From: Cheilinus undulatus
Taxonomy: Eukaryota > Chordata > Actinopteri > Labriformes > Labridae
NCBI RefSeq assembly: GCF_018320785.1
Contig: NC_054867.1
Location: forward strand, 21,765,855-21,829,854
Direction: 5' to 3'
DNA: 64,000 nt
Shown: positions 33,659 to 45,600 of the stretch, one piece after another
Layout: every line of letters begins with the position of its first letter
Numbering within the stretch: position 1 is the first letter of the stretch
Notes under the pieces: model-generated
The model's database searches: none
Told to the model about the DNA's origin: nothing
The model's input: the letters and a program-made list of their open reading frames with translations, nothing else
Position numbers and translations under genes: made by a program

Positions 33659-36600
33659 GTGAGTTATCCTCATTTTAACTCTCATGTTTGTGTTTGGTGG
33701 CATGTTAAAACATGACTGAAAGAAAAATACATTCTCTCGCAAGTGCAATCAAGAAAGATGGTTGAGTTTGACTCAAGTATGAGTTTGATGGTTTGGATAT
33801 TGGCCAGTTTATTCTAGAGCTACATTGTTGTCTATCAGAAAGACAATCTGAAGGTTTTTTTTTTGTTTGAACTTGGTGCTTCATTAGAGCTGATAAAATC
33901 TCACTACCATGTGGAGAAGAGCTTGTTGCTTCAGGTTTACTGAAGAGAAAGGTCTCCCTGCTTCTGTAAAAAAGTTCTGAAATGTTGGGTTATGTCTAGA
34001 GCTGTCAAGGCTGGAATGATGAGCATTTCTTTGTAAATTTCTAGGAGAATGGCAAAAGTATTCTGTTGTTCAATATCATGACTGTAGTCAGATGTATGCC
34101 CTCAAGTTTCTACAAAACTCTAGTCACCGTGGCTAGTCAAGATAGACTTTCAGCATATCACTGCCTTAAAATAAAAAGTGGTAAATTAGTGCCACATCGA
34201 TACATAGCACTTTTCTGGAGTTCTGACAAAAGAACGTGCTTTTACACTACATGGCACATTTACACTTTCACACACTGATAACCGTGCCTAGCTGGCCATT
34301 TGGATGTATCCTAATCAGATGTACTACACCAGGAGTTTAAACCTTTTTTCACCCAGTGCACTCCCAAGATAAAGCCAAAATCCCAAGACACCAGTGTGTC
34401 ATGCCACATCATTTGAGAACCACTGTACTCCGCATTACACTAGGGTTGGGTATTGTTAAGAACTTCACGATTCAATTCAATTTTGATTCTTTAGATTGCG
34501 ATTCGATTCAATATAGATTCGATTTGATATTGATTTAAATGCCTCAATGTCGATTCAGTAAGAAGTAGAAATACACAGATAACCTGTTGAAATTTTTTTT
34601 ATAATTATTTTCATGCCCATGTGAACATATTTGGTAAGTCACCTCACATTTTTGAGCAATAAAACATCTGAAAATAAAAATTTGCACAATAATAACTTAT
34701 TTGTGCATATGGAGTACAAAAGTAAAAAACATGACAGTTCTGTATAAACACTGAAAAACTCTTGAAAAACTCTTGGAAATTGTGATAAACCTCACATAAC
34801 GTGGTTATGGTTGGTTGTTGTTTGGTTGAGTGAGGCCCCCATCCATACAACGCACAGCGTCCCCACTGGCCAGGAGGTGAATAGATTCAGAGGATTTGCT
34901 GAATCGATATTAAATTGGGGGGGAAAATATTGCGATGCATCGATTAATCGATATTTTTGCCCACCCCTATATTACACATAAATGGTTATGCTTTTTGGAG
35001 CCACCTGGGGTTTAGAATCTTGACCAAGTCCAGTTCAATGTGTAGGCTGGGATCCAGACAGCCCACTCTACCACTAAGCTTAAGCCACACAAATTCATCT
35101 TGTTACTGTAACTTTTAATGTTTATGCCCCCCCCAAGAAAAATATGTATACACAGTATTGTTGAAATTATTATATGTTTTCAATATTGGAGAGCCAATAC
35201 GGCTTGCCATAAGTAAACATATTCAAATGTAGGTATGCACAACATTGGATTTTTGCTGATATCCAATATGGCAATAATTATCATTTTAGCCAATAACAAC
35301 ATTGAAACGTAGTTTAGACCTAAAACTTCAGCACTAAGAAAACATTTTAAAGTTTAGGGACTGTGGATGAGCAAAGAAAAAAGACTTCACATGATGTGGG
35401 TCTGTTAGTCTGCCTACAACTCCACAAACTTATTTGTACATATCAGAGGTGGTAAAAGTACCGTTATGCTGGTTAAAACCTACTTAAGTAAAAGTATTGG
35501 TCTGTAAACCTACACAAGTAAATATAAAAGGTATGTGATTTAAGTTTACTGTAAGTACTGAGTAGCTACTAAGGATTATACAGTAAAATATGATCTTTCC
35601 CTTGTTATTAAGAACAAAAAGAGAATAGAGCTCCAATTAGGATGATCAGGTAAAATTTACAGAAAGTAAAATACACAGCAAAATTGACAGTGTTAATACA
35701 ACTCATATAGAGTTAAATTTAACACAATTCAACTGTCTTTATTGGTCCACACTACATATATCTAAACTACACTTTTGAGAGTGTTGAATATTTTCCAAAA
35801 CAACAGAGCTGCAGTAACACTTGAATGCCTTTGGCTGGGTGGTTCTTTTCTGAATGGAACAAAGCAAAAAGTCAACCTCATAGCAAGGCAATCCATACTA
35901 ATAAAGAAACACAGCATGCATCCTTTAGGAACACCTAAAACTTAAGGCAGGAGCTCTAATTCACTCTTGGGGCAAATGTGTCTCACATCAAAAACTGCAG
36001 GTACATAAGCAAAAGACCCCAGCAGGGATCACTGTACAATAGTCAACATCCAAAAACAACAAAACACTCTGCCCAAGGACATGATGGGAAAAGACAGTGG
36101 GCAGGGCTAAAATTGCTCTTTTGGAGTTAGGAATTAACTCGAAAGTGTTTAACCCTTAGATAATGCTCCAGTGTTTGCCATGTCCAGCTGTTTATGGATG
36201 TGATGTGGGATCATTCTCTCTTTTTGTGCTACTGTGTAGTCAACAGAGGTAGAAAAGTACAAGAATATTGTACTCTGGTAAAAGTACAGCTACTCTGGTT
36301 GTTTACTTAAGAAGAATGATTTCAAATGTTCTCAAAAAAGTACAAGTACCCAAAAGCACTGCTCAGTTACAGTACTATGAGTAAATGTAATAGGTACTTT
36401 CTACTCTGGTACATATGGCCAATATTAATATTGCAGAAATGTTCATATTGCTGGTATTGGTAATAACCTTAATGACTTTGCTTAAAACCTTAATTTCAGA
36501 TTCCTTTTTTAAAAAAATCTGTGTTAATATCTTCCTCACACTGCTGATGTTTTTCACACATCATCTTTTCAGACTCATTCCAAAAAACTTCTTTTTTATG

Positions 36601-39600
36601 TAAATCTTTGTCATACAACTTTCCTCAGCCATCAGGTAAGCTTACCTTACAAAATTCAAACTTATAATTTGTGTTTTGCCTGACAACTAGCTAGGAATTT
36701 ATCTTTATGACTACACAGTAAAAATGCTGATGTGAATATCTAGTGCTCCAACTTATCTGTCCCTTTTTTGTGTGACATGTTTGAATTTTTCATAAAGTGC
36801 TTTTTGTCACATACTCAGACATGTTAACAGTGATTGAATTGCAATGACTGTTCAACCAGACTGTGCAAGGGCACACTATTTGATGTACCTAATAGATATA
36901 TAATTAGGTTAAATGTAGAAAAAAAAAGATAAAGAACTGGTAAAGTGTACCAAAGTGTAAAAATATAGAAGTATACTGTATAGGCTCTTTGTACAAACAA
37001 ATCAAATAAACTTATTTCCATTATATTCAAATGGCAACTTGTGCATTGTGGAGATTTAATGGATGCAGGGAAAAAGTCCAATGTACACGCAAAAGATCTA
37101 TGTTATTTTCCAAAAAAAGCAATCAAGCAATCAAAAGAACTAAGACAACGATGGCTCCTTCTGCCTCTCTTGCACAGGTTAAAAAAAAAAAAAAAAAAGA
37201 AAACATTGACTCACTCAGGTGCTTGCTTGTCCTCTACCAACATCAACTTCGTCGACTACATTGTTAACAAATTACAAAACCAAACTGAAATACTTATAAT
37301 ACAAAACTGAATATGCTAAAAATGCAAAAAAAAAGTACTATCAAAATGTATGAATAAAGAAAACACCTAAAAACATTTACACAAAACTTGCAAAGTAGGG
37401 CCATGCAGATGGCGTAGTGGTTAGGTCCTGCCTCATGTCCATGGGCGGCCCATGTTCAAGTCCCCTGTTTCTGATTCTATTCCCTGTCCTTCTCTATCAT
37501 TGAAGGCAAAAAAGCCCAAAAGTATATCCTTAAAAAGACTTACTAAGTAAACAAAATACCAAACTATAAACAAGCTACAAATAAATAACTCCTACAGGTA
37601 CAGTGTGAAAGTGTCCTAAGTGCAGTGTGTGTGAGGTTGTGTGACATTTATCTACATTTGTGACAGAGCCATATCAGATGTTTTCCTGCTTCTTCTAGTC
37701 TCTATGATAAGCTAGCTGATGGTAGCTTTAATACTCGGTGTGCAATCGTAAGAGAAGTATTGATATTCTCATTTTAGTCTCCAAAGAAAGCAGTTAAGTA
37801 ATTGAAGTTGGCTAAATTTAAAAACATCTTCTTGCTTGTGTTCTTTCAGAATCATGCTCCTACAGACTTGAATTTTTCACACTGTACTATCTCTCTTTCA
37901 CAGCTTTGAGCCACCAATTGCTTCAACAGCAGTAGAAACACCTGAAAAACCAAGTGTTGAACCTTCTACATCCAAGACATCCGATGAGGTGGATCGCCCT
38001 TCAAAGGTCTCACCAGCTGAACGACCCACAGACTCCCCTAAGGAAACACTCAAGGATGCTCCCTCTGAAAACAAGGCATTGGAAAGCCCTGCTGAGACGT
38101 CAGAAGAAAACACAGACAAGACAAATATGGATGGAGTCCAACTACGAAACCGTGGCCGATCATTAAGCCAAAGTGCTGCTGATGAAATAGACTCAGCTGC
38201 TGGTAACAGGCCTCTAAAAAGGGACAAAGTCAAACGGCGCTCCGTTCACTTTGGTGTTGTGGAGAGGGATGATGGAGGGCCTCCAGTGCCCCTGGGCTCA
38301 GACCCTGATTCTAGTGAAGAGGAAGGAGAAGAAGAAGAGGCACCTAAGGAGGAAATCCCTGAGTCAATACCTGTCTATAGACGAGTGGGATCATTTGAGA
38401 AGAAGGACAATGATGCACAGACAGAAGAAGAGGAACGACTGAAACATCTGGAGTTTGAGAGAAGACGGAGAGCAGAAGAGCACGAGCAGGCAAGACTTCA
38501 GATCGAAGAGGAGCTTAAACAAAAGGAAGTAGAAGAAGAGAGGGAGAGACAGATGGCAAGACAGAGAGAAGAAGAGGAAAAGGAAAGAGCGAGGCTTAGA
38601 GAAGAGGAGCTGGAACGACAGAGGAAGGAGGAGTGGGAGAGAGAGAGGTTGAAGGAAGAGCAGATGGAGAGAGAAAGGCAGAGAGAAGAAGAAAGGGAGA
38701 GGGAGAGGCAGGTTGAGCTGATGATGAAGAAACAGAGAGAAGAGGAAAGAGAAAGGGTAAGAGAAGAAGAGGAAAGGCTTCGAAAAGAGCAGGAAGAAAG
38801 GGAAAGACAGAGAGAGAGGGAAGAAGAAATACAGAGGGAGAGGCAGAGAGACATGATGTTGCAGAGACAGAAAGAAGAAGAAAGAGAGAAGGCAAGACAG
38901 GAAGAGGAAAGGCTCAAACAAGAACAGGAAGAAAGGGAAAAGGAGAGACTGAAGGAGGAGAGAGAGAGACAGAGGCTAAGAGAAGAAGAGATGGAGAGAC
39001 TGAGCGAGGAAAGAGAGAGACAGAGGCAGAGAGAAGAAGAAATGGAGAGGGAACGGCAGAGAGACATTATAATGCAGAGACAGAGAGAAGAAGAAAGAGA
39101 GAGGGCAAGAGAAGAAGAGGAAAGGCTTCGAAAAGAGCAGGAAGAAAGGGAAAGACAGAGACTGAGGGAAGAAGAAATGGAGAGGGAGGGGCAGAGAGAG
39201 ATGATGTTGCAGAGACAGAGAGAAGAAGAGAGAGAGAGGGCAAGACAGGAAGAGGAGAAGCTTAAAAGAGAGCAGGAAGAAAGGGAAAAAGAGAGACTGA
39301 AGGAGGAGAGAGAAAAACAGAGGCTAAGAGAAGAAGAGATAGAGCGACTGAGAGAAAGAGAGAGACAGAGGCAAAAGGAGGAAGAGGAAAGATTGATTCA
39401 TGCACACAGATCTGAGGGAATTCTGAGAGAGGAAGAAATTAATTTAGAAAAGCAAAGAGAAGATGAGTGGGAGAAGGAGTGGGTGAAAAAGACAGAAAGT
39501 TTAGGAAGAGGAGAAGGGGAGAGAGAAAAAGAGAGACTCAGGCAAGAGGAGAGAGAGAGAGAGAGATTAAAGGAGGAGGCTGAGGAGAAAGAGCGGGAGA

Positions 39601-42600
39601 GGCTGAGAATGCTAAAAGAAGCAGAGATGGAGAGATTGAGAGAAATAGAAATTGAGAAACAGAGAGAGGAGGAGAGAAAGGAAGAGGAACAGAGGAGACA
39701 GCTAGAGAGAGAAAGAGTGGAGGAGCTGGAGAGGAAAATGAAAGAGGAGTTGGAGAGAAAGCAAGCTAGGGAACTTGAAGAAAAGTTTAAACTAGAGGAG
39801 AGGCGGAAAGAAGAAACAAGATTATTCAGCGATGCTCCCCATAAGTCAGAGTCATCACTTCTCCCCTCAGAGAGTCAAATCGAGGTTGTTTACGATGACT
39901 TCTCCATCAAACAGTCTCTGATAGACGTGGACTTCGATGATTTTTCTGTCAAACCAAAGAAGTGGGGCTCACAGACTAAAAAAGAAGAAGCCAGGCAAAG
40001 GTGGGAGGAGGATCCTGTGAAGGAACAGGAAGTGGAAGCTTTGGTGCCAGTGGAGGTCAGCCGCAGGGAAAATAAAATGCCAGAGCAGGTGTGGAAACCA
40101 GACAGCCCACTGAGCACATTAACCCAGGACAGTCCGGAGGAAGAGGAGCCAGGGTCAGAAGGAGTGCAGCTCATCTCCATAAAGTTTGTCGAAGACAAGA
40201 TGATGGAGAAGGAAGAAACGGTGGAGGAGGAGACAAAGGAAGATGATGAAAACAACCAGAAGGTAAATTCCTTGGTGTGTTTTTGCTTGATTTATTTTCA
40301 TATCGCCCCACAGAAAGGGTGAGGTTAAGAAAAGAGACAGGAATGTACATGTAAATGTGCTTTTTTCGACATCATGAATCACAGCAGCCTGGCAGTATCA
40401 CACACCTCACCTGCACTAACACATCGCCATTCCTGTAGCACAGGGAAAAACATCTTGTTATACTTGCTTCAGCAGCTGTGTATGTGTGTATTTATATGTG
40501 TGTGGAGTCATGACACTGAGTAGTGTAACGGGCACAGCCTGAAATGTACTTGTGCGTCCGCCACGTGTCAGGAGTATGGTCTTATTTTCTTGCAGCTATG
40601 CTTTTTTTTTTCTTTTTTAAATCTGAGAAAGATTAATGAAGATACAAGAGACATGCATCATAACTGAGAATGCGTAATGTTATAAGCCAGCTGCATTGGC
40701 AGATATAAGCTAAAATAGTGAATTGTCAGTATTGACAGGTATGTAAATTTGTGCAGATATGTCTAGCCAGTATTGGCTGTACACAGTGACAGAATCTGGA
40801 AATGTTCTACTGTACTTGAAGAATTACGTTGGTAAAGGGAATTCAAACTACTACAACAAAATCTGCTTGAGTTTCTACATTTTTTAACCTCATTTCTTAA
40901 ACTTTAAAGCTTGTTTGATGAATGAAGTTATAATCCTACACTGGCTAGATTTTCACTTTAGCAGAACATGTTTCTGTGTTATTCCAATGACATTTTCAGA
41001 ACTATCTCAGTGAACCATCCACTTCATCATGTTATTTGATTAAGAAAATTAAGTTGTAGGGATGCAAAATATTGGATCCATTTTAGCCAATACCAATAAC
41101 AATACTTAAACATGTATTTCAGACCCAAAACGTAAGATCTTAAAACATATTTTAAGCATAAGCATGCAAAAGAAATTAATTCAAGTCCTGAATACACACT
41201 TTAAGTTTAAGGAATGAGGACGAACAAAGAAAAAGACTTTAGCTGAGATTGGTCTGTTGTTGGTCTTTCCTAAAAGTCCAACCATCTGTCCATTTTCTTC
41301 TGCTTATATGAGGCCGGGTTGCAGTGATAGTCAACCTAGACATCTCTCTCCCCAAAGACATATTCTAGCTCTTCCTGGGGGATTCCAAGGTATTCTCATG
41401 CCAGATGAGATGTATTGTCCCCCAGCGAGTCCTGAGTCTAAGCCGAGGTCTCTGTTAGACCTCCACAGGGAGGCATCTAGGATTCATCCTAATCAGATGC
41501 TCGAGCCATCCCTTTTGAAGCAAAGGAGCAGTGACGACTTAGAGCTCCATCCAGATGGTCAAGCTCCTCACCCAACCTTTAAGGCTGAGCAAAGCCACCC
41601 TCTTGAGAAATCTCATTCTGAACGCTTGAACTCGCAATCTCATTGTTTTGGTCAATGCCCAGAGTTCATGACCATAGGTGAAGGTTGGAACAAACATCGA
41701 CCCATTGTTCCACTTATTCTGTGCCGGGTTGTGGTGGCATCAGGCTAAGTCAATTCCAACATCTGTTTCCTAAGAGACATTTTCTGTCTCCTCCTGGGAG
41801 GTTCTGAGGTTTTTCCAGGCCAGGTGATATATAGTCCCTCCACTGAGTTCTTGATCTACCCCAAAGTCTCCTCCCTGATGGATGTGCCCAGAAGACCCCT
41901 ATAAGGAGGCGGACAGGAGGGATGCTGATCAGATGCCCAAACCACCTGAACTGCTCCTTTTGATGCAAAGATGTAGCAGCTCTACTCTTAGTCTCTCGAT
42001 GTCTGAACTCCTCTCCCTATCTCTGCATCTGAGCCCAGCCAGCCTCCTTGAGAATCTTATTCTTTTGGTCTCTACCCAAAGTTCATGACAATAGGTGAGG
42101 ATTGGAATGATGACTGAACAGTAAGTTGAAAGCTTTGCCTTCTGCTTAGCTCCCTCTTCACCTTGACAGTCCAGTACGGCGTCTATTTAAGCTAAAATGA
42201 CTTTGCAAATATTAGAATGTGAAATAGCTGCTAAAATCCAATATTCTGCATCCCTATTCTTAATTTGTTGTGTCAAAATTACTACCCCTGGAGATAAGGG
42301 GTGGGAATCCCAGCACAACTCACAAAATGATGCGATAGTTGGCCCATGGTTATGACAAGAATAACAATTATTGTCATTTTGTCGTCCTCCCCCTGCAGAT
42401 GATATGTAAGTTCAATTCAGATTATGTTTTGTGCTAGGGTAGTCTGGTTCTTTTAACTGATTTTCTGGTAGTTTCTACTGCTCATTATTCAGGCTACTGT
42501 AACAGAACATCAAACTCTGTTAACCTTTGATATCTCCTGCTGCATAGATAAATACGTGTGGTTGTGACAGTGAGACATCTAACAGGAAGTGAGGTTTACC

Positions 42601-45600
42601 CATCATTCATTCCACTGTTGTCTTTAGTTTCGTTTCAGGCTACAAGAAAAAACCTTTCAGTGTAAAAATACTTCAAATAAGATTATGGCATGGGTATATG
42701 AAGGGATAATGAATTATTTCTCATGGGAATCTTGGACTGGTTATCTCCGGCCACTATGGGTGAGTCTTATTGGATAGAAATGTTACATAATAAGTGCATG
42801 TGGTTTTTATGTGCGTTGGACAGCTTGTACAGCAGTTTCAGGAAGGGTTACGACTTGTGTATTGCTTTTAAGGCCTGAGTCTAGTCTTTCTCATCAACAT
42901 AATTCTAATAAGATTTAACTTGTGGTTTCGTTCAGAGATTTAGAGAAGAACGCTTTCGCATTTGTGTGATAAATGTCAACCTAGAACAGCAACAGGATAG
43001 CTTAGCATTAAATCAGAAATGAGGAAACAGCTTGTCTGGCTCTGGTAACAATATCTTTGTTGTGTCACATATTGTATTGCATTACTCTTCTTGATTTGTT
43101 TTATGGTTGGCAGTTTTTATGTGCTGTGTTTGCCTCATGTTACAGCAAGCTGCACTGAGTTGTATGTTTCTTTGCACTATTTCTCACAGCACATTTCTCT
43201 TTAAGAGCAGTAGAGTTGAATTATCAAATCTTTAATCTAGTCTACTTACAAGTATCTCTAAGGTTTTTCTTATGTAGTCATAGTCCAGTCAGCTATTTCC
43301 TCAAGCTAAACTCAGCTATCCATTTACTGCTGGTGGCTCGTATGGTGAAAACAAGTGAGACTAGCAAAACTGACAAAGACTCAAATTATTCCTATATCCC
43401 ACAGTTTTAAGTAAGATTTTCATTGTAGTGGGTCATTTTCAGTGTGTAAACATGTGGTATAAAGTCCTGTACGCAGCCCACCAACCTCTGTGACAACTTT
43501 TACCCCGGATAACATTTGTCTTCAAATTATAAAGCTATTATCACATACATCTGAGCAACAATCCATAAACTGTCTTTGGGAAGGGCAGAATCTTTGAAAA
43601 AATCTTGGAGGGTTATTGGATTGAACCCTCTGTCTATCAAATTCATTACGGGCCAATCAGAGCAACAAACATATAATGTTTAGGTATGCAAAGCCTACAT
43701 AGCATGAGCATGACAGGCAGTCATAATCTGGGCTCACTATCAGTGGAGCCAGTTGATGAATTAAAACTTCAAGAATCACAGTGGAAGAATTGCTCTGCAC
43801 ATCTGTTTCTTAAGACAGGTGAGTCAGAGGGGAAGCGTATCCAAAAAACAATTCAAAGAAAACCTGCACACTGTCCAACAAAAAGGAATATTTATTTGCA
43901 ATGTTTCGGTTCTAGAATTGCAAACCACTGTTTGCCTAATAAAGGTCTAATATTAAAACGTTGCAAATACCCCCTTTTTTTTTGCAAGATAGACAACATG
44001 TGGGAGTTTCTTTTGAATTTTTAGTTGGGAAAAGATTACAAAACATCTTTTCCATCAAGAAAAGCCTTAATTTCAGTTAGCTCTTCTTTTGATAAAGAAA
44101 TAATGTTCATTTCTGATAAAACTGCCACCATACCTACATCTGTGCTCATGGAGTCCTCGGTACCATTGTTTACAGACTTGCAGTGTAACTAAACAATGCC
44201 TGTAGCTACCGCCTTGATATCCTTAAATGGCAATGGTTGATCTGGTCATTCTTTTACCAGATATTAAAGTTTCAGATTTGGCTTTACAAGATGACAGACA
44301 TGCAACCTGACCATGTCTGACATAAAGCTGTGCATGTTAACTTGTCCCTTGTTTTCATTTGATAACAATTATCATGCAAACGATTCAATATGGTTTGATT
44401 TGCTATCATGATGCATTACGATGCATCATGAGTTATCAAATGCATGCTCCATTTTTTCTATTATTTAATAAAGTTTCAGCTGTTTTCCCCCTTTTTTATT
44501 GTGGTAAAGATGAACTTTTTTCTAAACCATAAGAAAACAGATGTGTTTTTGTTTCATAGCAAGATTTGACATCACTGCATTTAACAATTGCAACGTTATG
44601 GAAACATACAAGACACGATGGTGATAAACTGTTGGGGACATGGACATAACGGACATAACTGTCCATCCATCCTCAATAGAACATTTTTTTCTGTCTCCTT
44701 TTTTAATTCTTTATGACTCACTCTGTATCTCCATGTTTCTGTCAGAGGTGCAGTCTGCAGAGCAAAGGCCTGCAGAGCACAGACAGTATTTCCTGGTTGA
44801 CGCGCCAGGGTAGTGTTAAAACGGGAGTTGATTGGTAAAGTAGGGCTGACAGCTTGCCTCCCTTTTTCTTTGGTTGACTACAGGCCTATGGTAAAGTCGT
44901 GTCACATGTGACTGGTGCTGCTGTAAAAACACACAAAGCTGCGCCATTGAACACAATGTGCTGTTGAGATACATTGAAAGCAGCCCTGTTTCTGGAGGGA
45001 AACAGGTTATTTATCAGTATTTACGGTAGGTCCAGTATAGGGAGTAAATGTAAAAGCAGTGTCCGTCTGAATCAATTATGAGCTGCCTCTGCATTAAGTC
45101 ATTGCCTCTAACAAAGAATTTTTTTCTGCTTCAGCTGATGCACTTTTAAAAGACCATTGACATTTAGCACAGCTGCAGTAAACAAACCATGTCTGGGCTA
45201 ACTTCTGGGTTGACCCACAAATAAACGTGATTGTAGTAACTCCACACAGTAGGATTCTTTGGTCATAAGAACTCAGTATGTTGCCTGAAAATTCTTGATA
45301 ACCCTTTAACTCCTGGGGCTCTGGACACGTTCTTATTTTAACTATAAACGGCACAGAAGATGTCTTGTAAGTGCTTTTGCCCTTTATTCTAGAGTACTTT
45401 AATATCTGGAAGTTGTGTACAGTGTACCGCATGTTTAAATTTTTTTTTTTTTTTTTTTTACTGTTTAAATTAAAACTGAGTTTCTGGGCTCTTTTCTTAT
45501 TTTAGTCATAAAAGGCCCAGAAAACGTCCTGTGAGTACGTGCTTTTGGTCATTTTTGCACAATACTTAGAACTTTTAATATATGGCAGTTATTTACAGAT

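Larger units (their letters stand above)
33659..37903 (+). other. KIAA1671-family intron between coding exons 1 and 2
   Basis: gtgagt at 33659, cag at 37901-37903. Filled with hAT elements (34441-34969, 35230-36450) and a SINE (37405). Poly(A) tract at about 37178-37198. No exon-like frame. Confidence 0.75.

Noticed and set aside
38391-39067. Long minus-strand frames of Ser/Leu/Cys or Leu/Phe composition
   Set aside because: They are antisense readings of the GA-rich coiled-coil exon on the plus strand; composition explains them fully.
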